A DNA stretch of 64,000 nt, from assembly GCA_038496675.1 (NCBI GenBank), contig CM076652.1, positions 12,373,164 to 12,437,163 of the forward strand. The letters are read 5' to 3'. Source of the stretch: Rachycentron canadum. Taxonomy: Eukaryota; Chordata; Actinopteri; Carangiformes; Rachycentridae. The translations under genes were made by a program, and so were the position numbers. Of this stretch, positions 23,601-36,030 are shown piece after piece; the first letter of the stretch is position 1; each line of letters starts with the position of its first letter. Below the pieces are notes generated by a model. That model was given only the letters and a program-made list of their open reading frames with translations. It did no database searches and had not been told where the DNA came from.

Positions 23601-25349
23601 AAATTTGCATTGAATCTCTGAAACTCTAATTATTATTAGCAAAGCTGTTCTAAAAGTATCAGTCAAAGTGAAAAGCTGTGTTAGATTAGATTGTGTTGTT
23701 AAAGTGAAGCGAATAATGATTTTATATGCTGTTGCTTTAATTTTAAACAACGTTTTATATTTTATAAGTTTATCGTAAAATCTTGATTTGCAAACTAGGC
23801 TAAAGCTGTAAAATGTGATGGGTAAAAACCATAATATTTGCTTCAATATGGAACTTCAACCACTGCTGAAGTTGCTATGAAGGATTGTTCTCTTTGCACA
23901 GGACCAACAATAACCTTTACTTTATTATCGCACCAACTGTGTCTTTTTCTCTATGGCAACTGTTAAAGTGTCAGTGCTCAGTGTAACATTCACCCAATGA
24001 ACAATTTGGGTCAAAAGAAATAAACAAATCTCATTTTAGAGTAAACCAATGTCAGCAGTCATGAACACTGTGTACACCTTTCCAATCTCGCTGGCAGATT
24101 AAGACTTTTACTTTAGTGGCTATGGATGATAGTTACATATAAATGGGGGCTGAAGAAGAGAAAGAACAATTTGACAGGAAGAAATGTAATTTTCCACATT
24201 TTTGCAGTATTTGTTTCTGTTTTCTGTCATAACAAAAAGCTAGCTTTCATTGAGTATTAGTATATTATAGAGGATAGCATTAAAGCATTGTATTGAAAAT
24301 TTAATCACTTAATGTTGACATTTAATGAATAATAGTACTCAGGTCTTGTATGGAATAAAACTCGTCACTTGTGTTGTTGTGTGTCAGAAGTGCAAATACA
24401 ATTTCAACTGACACCTCCCAACATTTGTGTTTTGTTTTGGTTTTTTTTCGTGTGTGTGTGTGTGCAGGAATCTTAATGTCACAGCTGCCAGGATCAGTGA
24501 ATATGATGATTTTCACAGAGGAAAAATGCTTTTCTATATATTTCCATCACTGTGCTGCCACCTAGAGACATTTTAAGAGACTTCTCGAAATAAACAGCCA
24601 CTCTACATCTCTGTGGCTAAAGGATCCATATGAAAACTTTGATGGACAGCTTCTAATATATCAAAAATGTAAATTATCACAAAAGGTCTGCAGATATTTA
24701 GAGAAAATTGTATCTCTATGTTAATTGTTTACACTTCAATTCAATTCAATTTCTTTTATATGTCCCAGAGTGGGGATATTGCAGTTTAGTATGAAAAACA
24801 GTGCAAAATAACTAATTAGGGTACAAGGGATATTGAGGTAACTTGAGGTTCAACCCTGGGTTTTCAGTCCTACGACGATGGTTCACCTCTGCTTCACCGG
24901 GGTAAATCATCTCCTAACCTGCTCTGGGGCAGGTTAACTACAGAGGATCAGAGGAAACCTGTCAACAGCCCAACTACTGACCCACAGAAGAGTTTAGAAA
25001 TAAGGCACAATCTAAATAATAACAAGCAGTAGACATTTAAATCAGACCATTTGTTTTGCTGTTTGAGTATTTCCATGATTGTTAACGAACATTTTATTCA
25101 GACTGACCTCAACAGACCGGGATTACGCCAATAAGAAACACAATAATAATTCACACACTTATCCACCTGAGTTTAATATTTTAAGGCAATGTCCGGTGTG
25201 TGTTTTCTATCCGGTCATGTGATCATATGGTTTAGATTTCACCTTGTTAAATGTTACTTCATAGGATGTTGCTCCAAGAAAATTACACGTGACACGGTTT
25301 CTTTTCACATCATGTTAACTACGTTATTCGAGCTTCTAATGATGTTGCT
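20674..25349. other. Gene-free interval between fgl2 and rsbn1l
   Basis: The left ~200 bp should contain the fgl2 promoter and 5' UTR. The rest is non-coding to my eye: open frames are short, unconserved and lack splice context. A stretch at about 24737-24990 begins with tandem AATTC units followed by TTTTATATGTCCCAGAGTGG, which resembles the tail of a dispersed fish repeat. A (GT)n tract sits near 24451-24465. Human PTPN12, the usual neighbour of RSBN1L, is not present here. Confidence 0.5.
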
Positions 25350-25656
25350 TGTAATTAAAGCTCCGGCTCATTCACGTGAACGCGCTCACAGCCGGGTACG
25401 TGAACCCGGCGTGAACCGAACCTGTTGACGGTCAATGCTGGGTCAAGCCAGATAACGAAAACATATCCCGGGCACGTTGAACTCGTTTGGTCCAGGCCTC
25501 AGGTGCGGTGCAGTGCAGCCTCTCGTCCTGCAGGCTGTGAACACCGCTGTCCCCTCTGCGCGCTCCGTGCGTCTGACGTAGCTCTGCGAAGCCCCGCCCC
25601 CGGCCTGGCTCTCACGCACCACTTACGTCTGACCGTAAAAAATAGAAACTTCCAAG
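25350..25656 (+). promoter_or_regulatory. rsbn1l CpG-rich promoter
   Basis: GC content and CpG density rise sharply here. A GC box (GCCCCGCCCC, 25591-25600) and a CRE-like TGACGTA (about 25574) lie within 85 bp of the rsbn1l start codon. No TATA box is evident, as expected for a housekeeping chromatin gene. Confidence 0.55.
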
Positions 25657-28600
25657 ATGGCCGAGTCCGTGGACTCCATGCATTTCGCAGCAAACAGCAA
25701 AACAAATTCCCCCAAACCCCTTATAGCCAAACGGCCGCCGGAGAGCCGACCGCAGTCTTCCAGCGACATTTACCCACCGCCTCCCAAGAAGGTCCGGGTG
25801 GAGGAGAAGGGCCTGAAGCACAGGAAACTGAACGGAGACGTGTGCGCAGGGGAAAAACACAACGGGAAGCAGAGTTGTGGGAGCCCAGCGAAATGGAGTT
25901 TCGGCCCGGCCAAGGCGAGCCACTCCGCCGTCTCCGGGGGGCCAGCGACTCCCGCTCGGAAGATCTTCAAAATCAGCAACTTCCTCGCTTCGCCTCTCAA
26001 AGTGAAGAAGGCGAAAGAGAAACGGCACAAGGAGAAGGAGAAAGGCGGTGAAGCGCAGCGGAGCTCCGCCGCGGGTGTGGAGAGACTGAGCCCAGCTAGC
26101 TGCCATACAAAGACCGAGAACGGCGACGTGAAAATGCTCCAGAAAGGTAGGACAGCACAGCCAGCCCGCTCCCCACCGGGCTCTGTCCAACCAGGTTAAC
26201 ATCTAATTAAAACCCCTGCGTGAAGTAATACTGAAATAAAATGATTTATTGAATTATTACATAATTCGCTCTACCGCAGGCCCCTGTATTTATTAGGCCC
26301 AGATGGGGATTTATACACGTGGAAATGTTTGTTCATCAGTAATGTCTCTCTGCTCGAATATATCAGCATTTCACTTTACACCACCTCTTCTTCTCCTCCA
26401 CTCTCAGGTCACCGTGTGAAGGAGAAGGACAGAGAGAAGAAGAAGAATAAAGAGTGGAAAAATCACAATAAATTGCCACCTGTACATGACATTGCAAGAG
26501 AAAACGGAGACGTGATTTCTTCTGAGAAAGGTGGGAATCAGATCTAACATTGATCAGCTGGGATGAAAAGTAATTTTTATTTCCCCCATTATTCCGGGAT
26601 AAGTTTGAATTACATTTGTCTCTTAAATGTTTTTCCATTGTAGTTTGACTTTGAGATGCAACTTTGCTCCAGTCAAGTCAGAGCACATGAGACCAGTTTG
26701 ATTGAATGTCTACTTTTTGAAAAGTATTTCAGAGTTTTTTAATGAAATGTGGGGGTTTTTTTGAGAGAGAGAGATTTTAAAGTTTGTGCAAACATAAACA
26801 CTAAATATGCATTATTTTACATGTGCATTAAAACATAAACACATGTCAATATCATTCTACACAAGGTTAAAGTTCAAGTGTAAGCTCGAGTAAATAAGTT
26901 ACTTTAAATCTCTATGTAAGTTACATATTTTAAATCTTAAATGCTGTCCAACATAGTGCCTGATCTGTAAAATATTTATTATCCTCTCACAGAGTCAAAG
27001 GAGAAGCCCAAAGCTGGTTCGGAGGAAGACCTCCTGCTGAAGAAACTGAAGAAGAAGAAGAAAAAGAAGCACAAAGATGGGGAGCGGGTGAAGGAGAGGT
27101 ACAGCCCACCCAAAATGTATCATCGCTCATGCCAGACGGTGTGTTCAGGAGTGTCTCTGGGTCTGCCTGAGTTCCTCAGTCGAATCAATGGGAACAACAG
27201 CATTGATGGCAGCAGTCTACTCCACACCACCACTGCTCCACAACACCATCAGGATCCTCCTGTTCCCGCTGCTACCTCTGCCTCCATCTCCTCCATGGTC
27301 AGGGACAGGCTGGGCTACAACTCTCTGCTCCACTGCACTCCTGCGCCAGGCCTGCCCGGTCTAGAGTTTGGTCGTCTGATCCATATTGAGCAGCAGGCAA
27401 ACGGGGGAGCGTCTGTGGTGCATGCGTACAGCGAGCAGCTCTCCTCTCTGTCTCCAGCTGAGATACAGCGTTTCGCCCAGGAGTTTGTTACCCTTTCGTT
27501 TAGTGAGGATGAGGCCCAGGCTGCCTGTTTTGTGATGGGAATCATCCATGGAGCGGCGTCCTACCTCCCAGACTTCCTGGACTACTTTTCCTACAAGTTC
27601 CCCAATGCACCAGTGAAGATGGAGGTGCTCGGGAAGAAGGACATAGAGACGACAACCATGGCCAACTTCCACTCTCAGGTGAGATGATTGTTTTGTGCTG
27701 TGTGAGGTCTCTGTGTGCTGGAGGGAGCTGAACTGTCCACTTAGTTTCTGTGAAGTTTCAGTTTGTAGTCAAGAGGCGTTTCAACTGCCACAGGCCGAAG
27801 CGAAACAGTTTCTTAAACTTTTAAGGTTATCTGAACATCTCTGTCAAGACTGCTGATGGGTCGATGTGTTCGTGCTGCTCTGAGCCGTCCAGACTCCTGT
27901 GCTCTAAGAGTTTCAGCATCCAGGTCGTGTTGTGGACTGAAAGCCTGAATGATGTGTGTGTCACGTCGTCACTTGTCACTGGTTTCTTGAAAAGCTCATC
28001 AGCTCAAATGCTTGATAGTGATTATGACACTTTGGGCTGGAGTTGTGCTTTCATGTCAAGTCTCTGAAGGAAAGTTAAATTATGTATGAATTCAAAAATG
28101 TTAATGCTTCTTAAAAGCGACAGTAACTGGTTCTGCATTTGCGGACCATTGCTTTCCTTTATTTTTCAGTTTTATATTTCTATTGTTCCTGTTTGGTTTT
28201 AGTGTTTTTAATCACCTCCCTGTTGTGCTGAGGTGAAGACGGCTTGGTCTGAGATTTGTCTTTGATTGTTTGTTGAAAGAATCTTTCATGAAAAGGCACA
28301 AGTTTGGCAGACACTTCAAAACAGTGTTTCCTACTTACGCATGTGTTAGAAATATATAAACATTATCTCTCATAACCAAGTACAAATATCTTTAAAGTAC
28401 CGGGACCTTGCTCTTTAAATTATTTATCAATAATTACTAAGCATCTATTTATATCTATCATAATCACCTGTGTCCCCACAGTTGCTGCATCTTGCTAGAC
28501 TTGAATAAGAAATCTAATCCACCCGAGACGACTGTTTTAAAGTTATATTTCAAAAATTTACTAACATATTTACTGAAAACGCAATTATGTTTATTCTACA

Positions 28601-31600
28601 CCCTAACCACAGCTTGTATTCTAACATCAGTTGAACATGTTTTTAGATATTGAGATAATTGATTTAGGACGGGCAAACCTAAAATTATTCATGTCAGACA
28701 CCCCTCATCTTCTGGTTGTGCCTCTGTTTGCCTTGTAATCAGATATTACTTCGACTTGTCTGGCATCATGTCTTCCTCTACAACCAACATAAGGCAGATG
28801 ATGCTTTTTATCCTGTTTCTGTTTTCAATAAAACCAAACTCAATACAACTGTCAGCATATTTTCTTGATTTAGCTGGTTTGGGGCACTAATGATAGGGAC
28901 TGTGGACTTATATTTTTCCATACCAGCAAACAGTGATGGTGGAACAGCAGTGTTGAGCATTCCTCAAGTTTTTTGATTCATGACCGTGTTCACTGTTAGA
29001 CAGACACGATGTGTCAGTTTCTATTGGCACCAAGCTCACACATGAGAGTACTGGCTACTTTATTACATGTATTTTATTGCACTGCCTGGTTCAGTAGCCT
29101 GAAATATGCACCTTTTTAATAGCACAGCACTTTTATCTTAGTGTTTTGTTCCTCCAGGCTGTTTGTCACAGACCTCAGGGGTCTTCTGCGCTCACCATTT
29201 TAGAGCTTCTCTGGCAGTGTCTTGTGATGTTTTGACTTTGTTTTTCTTTTTAAACGAATTTTTATTGAAGTTTTCGCATTGTAAATAAAGTCAAGTACAC
29301 TCTGAGAGAGAGGGGATAGAAAGCTGACAACAACGAAATGAACCAAATTCATAGAAAGCAGGTATCCAGGGCAAACGTCTCCTGTTTGTCAAACGTTAAA
29401 ATGTCAGACATTCGGTGGGCTCGAGGTCTGCAGAGAGTATGATAAAGTGGTGGTTGTCAAGTCAATCCTTTGGAAGTCACTGACTCCAGATTAGCTGAAA
29501 TATGACTTGGTTTCAAAGTCCAAACTTTTAATCATGTGTAAAATAACTTTCTTCTGATTATTTGACCTATGGTGACAGCTAGAACTCTTGAAAGAAGTGT
29601 TCAAGAAATGACTCTACTCTGCCCCACCTAGGCTCTTCAGCCTTTTTTCACAGTTAACGCTTTAGTTGTAGTCAAGTAAACACTTACAGGGCCGTATAAA
29701 GTCAGTATTTGGTGTCAAAAGACAAACATTTAACTTCTGTTCCCACTGTTGTTATCACATCTCCTACCTGCAGTGGGATGCAGCCATTAATACAGATCAT
29801 ACAGTTTGTTTATTCATATTGTTTTATTTTGTATATTTTTTATATGGTAACACCAACGTCTACATGTTTGTTCATAACAGTAATATCCTGCACCTTGTCC
29901 AATTTTTTTTATCATGATTTGTAATTTTTAACAACATAGTTGCACTGTGCACTTTCATTCATGGTTTGCATTGTTAATTGTACCTCCTTTCATTTTTCAT
30001 ATAAAATATTTCACTATTTTGTTATACACAGCAGACTAAAGCTGTAACATTCCCCAAGCAAGTGGCAATTTGGCTTATTGAATAAATTTAAATACAGAAA
30101 AGTACAGCAGTAAACTAGAATGGCACTCAATAGAGAGCACACCTCTGCCAAGGCCAAACATTTCTCAGAAATTGGATTGTCACCAAAATGTGATGGGTTC
30201 ATGCCCCTTCACTCCCCCAAATTTTGTTAATCTGGCCACTACGTTTTGCGCAATCCTGCTCACAAACAGATAAAGGTGAAAGTCATAACCTCCTTGGTGA
30301 AGGTAATAAGAACAACAAATGCTTACAATACACAGTCAGTGGCACTGTTGTCACTATGACTTGTCACCAAAATAATCTTAAAGGCTGAAAGAAGAAGGCA
30401 TGAGGGGGCACCTGTCATGTCCTGCTAACAGAGAAAATAACATTTTGTTTAAAAAGCTCATAAATTATGAAGAAAGGGACCTTGTATTATTTTAAGTGTC
30501 ACCTTAAGGGAGGTAAAACCTTCGCCATGAAGATGACAAAGTAAAACCAATATGCTGATAGCACAGTAAAATGACTTCAACTTTCTGTATATCACATGTA
30601 TATAGCACATAGTCATGTTTAATGAAGTCAGGTGAACATGTTTCTGACAATGTCACCAAAAACAGAATAATATCAACTTTGTAAAGGTAAATCTTATGGC
30701 ACAACTGTGGTATTGGGTTGCCTTTGATTGTATAGGTCAACAATGTGACCATTGAGCGTATATTGTCATTGCATATCTACATATCATATTTTATATATTT
30801 TAATTCTTTTATTTTAACTATTAAATAATTTTAATTATCTGCTCAATTCTTTCATGTTATATCTAAATACTATTTAACTAGAGATACAGGTTCAGAAGCT
30901 CATGTCGTCCCCTCACATACACACAACAAACATACATCCTGCAGTCTTTTACAATTCAGTGAGTTAATACAACAAGCTCAAATACTTCTGCCAAGGCTAA
31001 ACATTTACTTCTACCCGATCTGGATTATAATCTGGATCTGAACTGCAACACCAAGATGTCAACACCAGGACACACACACACACATAATTTTTTTTTTTTC
31101 ATACCTTCGTCGATTTAATTTATAAAAGATATTGTGAAACGCTATATGTTGCAATGTTATGAAAAGTGGGGGAGAGGAATCTGCCCCTTATCCAGATTGA
31201 CACCATGCCCATGCCCCATCACTGTGCAAACCAGTTCAGCACCTTTTCTGTAATCCTGCAGACAAACCGAGACAAAAGGAAACGAAAATCGTGGGAGTTC
31301 AAAGAATCTGCCTCTCAGTGTTCAAGTGGATATGTTCGCTCAGCTGAACCCTTAGTATTTTCCTGTTTATCAGATTTGATAATATAATCACAGTTACTAA
31401 AAAAAAATGTTTATTCCTCAGAGTGTCAGCTGGCATGTTTCAGTGTTGTGTTGAGACTTGTCTCCCACGATGACTTTTACTGAAGACCTACATTTTTTGT
31501 ATTAAAGCTCAGCAAGCAGATGCTGATGATACCTTTTTAATTAGTGCTTTATTGAATGGCAGGTTGCATATTTATGTTAACAACACACCGACATTGCTGC

Positions 31601-34600
31601 CCCGGTGTTTATAAAAAGTGTGTATGTGTTTTGATTGGCAGTCAGACTATATGCTGAATCTTAGTCTAATCTGTTTCTTCTGTGGTTCCCTGCTGCAGGT
31701 GAAGCGGACATATTCCCAGGGAACATACCGTGCCGGGGCCATGCGGCAGGTCAGTCTGGTTGGGGCTGTGGATGAAGAGGTTGGAGACTACTTCCCAGAG
31801 TTCATCAGCATGTTAGAGGAATCTCCTTTCCTGGAGGTTAGTGTTTTTATCATGTTTGTGTATGTACACATCCCTAAAGCCAGAGGGAGTGGGAACATCT
31901 GCCTAACTTTTCCATGTGTGGAGTATGTATAGCTGTGAGTCATTATGTAACTTGAAGTTTCTCACCCTGTGTTTCTGCAGCGAACTCTGCCCTGGGGAAC
32001 GTTTTCCAGTCTGCGGCTGCAAAGCCCCACTGAGAGTGACGATGGCCCCATCATGTGGGTCAGACCTGGAGAACAGATGATCCCTTTGGCGGACATGCCA
32101 AAGTCACCCTTCAAAAGGAAAAGGTGTGTGTAGATATTGAGCCTGTAAATGTTTACCAGTGCACAGGTGTTATCATCTCACCAGCATCCTCAGTTAGTTT
32201 CAGGTAGAGCTGACATAGCAAAACCACATCTCAGTAAAATGTTTTATCTCTTACCTGCACATGCTATGTACAGGTAGTTAACCATGCCTTGAACTTGTCC
32301 TGACTGTTGTAAATAAATGTATTTTAGGTCCACCAATGAGATAAAGAACCTGCAGTATCTGCCCAGAGCCAGTGAGCCCCGGGAAATGCTGTTTGAGGAC
32401 CGGACAAGAGCCCATGCTGATCACATCGGTCAGGGGTTTGAGAGACAGACTACTGCTGCTGTAGGTGTGCTGAAGGCTGTACGCTGCGGAGAGGAGTGAG
32501 TACACAGTGACACCTGTTTAACCAAATAACATACAGTACATGTATGTACAGACTTTTGCATAAATAAAACATTGTTGCCCAGAATGCATTGGCAAGGGGT
32601 AAATGTTCGGAAAAGCTAACACATGATAATGCAAAAACAAATGTCTGAGAAACAGTTTGTGTTGTTGAGTATATTTTGTGTTCGGATGTTACCTCAGACC
32701 AGTGAACAGGACTTTGTTTATGCCCTTACAGCAGTGACACTCCTGCCCGCATCACCAAAGATGTTGTGTGTTTCCACGCCGGAGATTTCCCAGATGTGGT
32801 CATGAGACTACAGCTGGACCTCCATGAACCCCCACTGTCTCAGGTGGGTCAGATTTAGAAATCTGCAGCAAAGCACGGCAGATAAAACTCGATACATGCT
32901 GTAAAACAGCCTTTAAAGCTGCACTAAGTGAAATGTAATAGGGGTCACTCATACACCAACTTGCTGTTCCCTGGAATCAGTTTTAGTGTCTTTCAGCTCA
33001 TTGTTTTGGTTTTTCTGGGTTTTGTTTTGCCCTTGTTTATATCTGCTTGGTTTCTAGAAGCAGGCAGATGTTTTCAGCAGATGAACCCAAACGGTAGACA
33101 AAGTTAGTGACTAACTGTTGATGATAGTGCAGCTAAAAAGACAGATGTTCCTGACAGGAGTTTGCAGGAGCCTAAACAGAGTAAAAGGAGAGTAAATATT
33201 GGCCAGACAGATAGACTGAGCAGAAATACTACAAGTGAATTCTTATTTTTGGTCCATTTTGCTGCATATATAAAGTCAACTTGATATTAACTTTAATATG
33301 ACATCAAAATTCAAATAATGCAGCTTTAAATGCTTCTCCAGTATAATACAGTTGGCTCAAGAAGTCCAATAGTTTTTCTTTTCTTTCTACCATGCAGTAA
33401 TTAAATATTTCCACATTTGCTCATTTTATTGTGGCATTACTGAATCACGTTTTCCTGTCACTGTCCCCATAGTGTGTACAGTGGATCGATGATGCCAAGC
33501 TAAACCAGCTACGGCGGGAGGGGATCCGATACGCCCGCATCCAACTCTACCATGATGACATCTACTTCATCCCCAGAGGAGTTGTACACCAGTTCAAGAC
33601 GGTGTCTGCTGTCTGCAGTCTGGCATGGCACATCCGACTCAAACAGTATCACCAACATGAAGAGAAGGAGGAGGAGGAGGAGGAGGAGGAGGAGGAAGAG
33701 GAGGTGAAGGAAGAGAAGTGTGCACACACAGAAGTCACACTGCATATCAAAGAGGAGGAGGAAGATGAGAAGGTAGAAGGGAAGGAGTGTGACCCTGCTG
33801 TGAAGACAGCGATGAAGCTAGAGGAAGAGGACACTGAGGGAGGGGAAGGACCGCTCTCACAAATTCCGACACAGATTTTCAAGGAGGAAGAGCAAGAGAA
33901 CAGAGCCGACATGAAGGAGTTATCAACAACACATCCTGTACCTTTTGTCAAGAAGGAGAGAGACGAAGGTGTGCTCATTCATACACTAATGGAGCCCAAA
34001 TCTGAGGAAGACGAGAAAGAAGAAGGTAAAGGAGGAAGAGATAGAGGTGTAGACACATGCCAAACATTGCAGAAGGGCCATGAGGAGGGTGAAGTGGATA
34101 GTGCATCCTTAAAGTCACTACAGCAAATTAGGAAGGAAAATGATGTGGAGGAAGAGAGGCAGCAAAAAATGACTCTGCCAGGTCATGGTCTGAAAGAGAA
34201 AACTAAAGATAGTATAACAACCACTTACAACACACCACCAATCAAGAAGGAGAAGGACAAAGGAAAGAGAGAGAAAGATGAAAAGGAAAGGGCTAAGGAG
34301 AAGAAGGACAAGGATAGGAGTAAAGAGAAGGAGAGGGATAAAAAGGAAAGGGGGAAAGACAAGGATAGAGAGAAGGACAGGATGAGAGAGCAGGAGAAAG
34401 TTAAGGCTGAGGGAGGAAGAGAGGGTAGTACATCGACACAGCCTTTGTCACAGATGAGGAAAAAAGAGGACGAGGAGCGGACAAGAGAGGGCAGCACAGC
34501 CTCTCAAACTTCACTGTCTGCTCAGCGAGAGGAGAAGTGGGCCAAGGAGTGCGACTCAAAGGCACAACCACACGCCAAGAGAGAGAGGGAGCACGATAAA

Positions 34601-35203
34601 GACAGGGGAGGCACACAGGCAGGGTCTCACTTGCGGCCAGACAAAGAGGAGGCTCGAGACGCCTGTTCGCATAAACACAAGTCTTCACATGGGAAGAAGG
34701 AGAAAAGCGGCAACAGAGAGGGCAAAGAGAGCAATACATCAAGTACACAGGGAGTGCAGGCAAAGTCAGGGAGAGAAGATGGGAAGACAGGCACCCCCAA
34801 ACCTTCCAACATTCAGGTTAAAAAAGAAGGGAAGAAGGATAAAGACGCCAGCAGTAAGGACGAAAGGAGGAAGTCTTCTTCGGGTCCTACACCACCAGAA
34901 CACAAACCACCACGGACACTCATCACCTTTGACCTCTTTAAGCCGATGGAGGCTCACCAAACTCTCGCCCTTTCCTTCACAGACAGTAGACCTAAGACCC
35001 ACCAACACAGTGACTCTCGAGGTTCTTCCTCTAAGCTTGGATCTGACAGTCGGACAGTTGTGCCCTCTAAAGGACCAAAAGTAAAGGACTTGGTGCAGGG
35101 AAAACCTGCCACACCCCTACAGGACACTCGGCCCCAGCAGCACTCATTAAAACAGCCCTTGAAAACACACACACCCCAAACACAGAAGGACTTCTTAATA
35201 TGA
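25657..35203 (+). CDS. rsbn1l: Round spermatid basic protein 1-like, candidate JmjC H4K20 demethylase
   Basis: RSBN1/RSBN1L belong to the DPY-21 family, whose JmjC domain demethylates histone H4 Lys20 in nematodes and mouse. Eight coding exons: 25657-26146, 26408-26530, 26993-27678, 31699-31836, 31981-32123, 32328-32495, 32732-32843 and 33473-35203 (TGA), 1196 residues. The start (AAGATGG) has good context. The N-terminal ~330 residues are basic and disordered, with Lys runs. The conserved core begins near MYHRSCQTVCSGVSLGLPEF. A plausible Fe-binding triad is His556-Ala-Asp558 (in RTRAHADHIG) with His659 (in IPRGVVHQFK). AWHIRLK closes the core. Residues ~683-1196 are a low-complexity Glu/Lys tail starting with a polyglutamate tract. 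Human RSBN1L is about 846 residues, so the tail is expanded. The exon-7 acceptor is a CAGCAG tandem. Intron 3 is 4 kb and contains repeats. tmem60 follows convergently, as in the human 7q11.23 neighbourhood. Confidence 0.93.
30113..30308 (-). mobile_element. Short non-autonomous fish repeat, copy 1
   Basis: Read on the minus strand it runs from a CTTCACCAAGGAGGTTATG-type start, through GAGCAGGATTGCGCAAAA, to a CTTGGCAGAGGTGTGCTCTC-type end. I recognise this pattern as a very common short teleost dispersed repeat with partly complementary ends, but cannot name the family with certainty. It encodes nothing. Confidence 0.5.
30970..31300 (-). mobile_element. Diverged second copy of the same repeat
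   Basis: It shares TTCTGCCAAGGCTAAACATT at one end and TAATCCTGCAGACAAAC at the other with the copy at 30.1 kb. It is interrupted by a CA/poly-T tract and more decayed. Boundaries are approximate. Confidence 0.35.
33666..33703 (+). repeat. (GAG)n coding microsatellite in rsbn1l
   Basis: Near-perfect GAG/GAA repeats encode a polyglutamate run just after the JmjC-like core (after QYHQHEEK). Because the unit is a trinucleotide, length changes keep the frame. Confidence 0.9.
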
Positions 35204-36030
35204 ATGTCTTGATGTCTAGTCTTCTTTTTTACTGTACAACTTGCGCCAAGGCTTTGTTGAAATATTTGAAAACGCATCCTTCCTTCAGACATAAACTGTT
35301 CTTTCTCATTGGTAATAGATGAGCGGGTGCATTCCATTACTTTCCTGACACAGACACATTACTCGAGTGACATACTGAAACTAGGATGCACTCTCCAAGT
35401 ATTTTAACAGTGCCTAAGAATGTAAGCTAAGTAGCTCACTTCACGTTTGGTAGCGATTGTATGTAGGCTCTATACAAAATGTTATGTGACCCGTGTGTCA
35501 GTGCCTGTGCACTACTTAGCTTCGCTCTTAAAGCACCTATTTTAGGTACTGGACTAGTCAATCTGAAAACAACCATCCTTACTCCCTGCTGTAGGAATGA
35601 CCAGCGTTCATTGTTTGGAACATGTCAGCAAGTCAAAGAGCTCCTGCTGAAATCCTCTCATTGCCATGTTGCTTTAGTTGATTGGGGTTTGTTGTTTATA
35701 ACACTCCAAAATCGGAGCAAGTAGTTGTTTTCAGACTGGACTTTGTTTGACTCACACAGGGCTGTAAATGATACTGTAAGTACCAAAACTGTACAGTATA
35801 GATGTTATTAGCACCAATGTGAGAAAATGTATACAGAAATTGCATATATTTTTTGTAAGACAAGTTTTATTTTCCATAGAACTTATTTATATCATTTACT
35901 GTCTGTTTTTATTTGAAACCAATGTATGTGAAAATTTTGTTGTAAATACATTTTATTTCCTAAGATAAGACTTGGTAGTGTGATTTATACTCTGATCAGA
36001 ACCTCTCAATAAATGGTTCAAAATATTTGA
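35204..36030 (+). other. rsbn1l 3' UTR with polyadenylation signal
   Basis: The sequence following the TGA at 35201-35203 contains AATAAA at 36008-36013, giving a 3' UTR of about 830 nt. No further coding sequence is seen. Confidence 0.6.

Larger units (their letters stand above)
27679..31698. other. Large rsbn1l intron 3
   Basis: This 4-kb intron has no supported exon. It contains two related fish-type repeat copies (about 30.11-30.31 and 30.97-31.30 kb), a (CA)n tract at about 31071-31084 and an adjoining poly-T run. The rest is unremarkable AT-rich sequence. Confidence 0.6.

Noticed and set aside
25425..26051. 208-codon plus-strand frame overlapping rsbn1l exon 1 in another frame
   Set aside because: It starts in the CpG promoter and reads out of frame with the conserved RSBN1L protein. 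The Arg/Pro composition reflects GC content only.
34225..35008. Minus-strand Ser/Leu/Phe-rich frames opposite rsbn1l exon 8
   Set aside because: They are antisense shadows of the Lys/Glu-rich tail.
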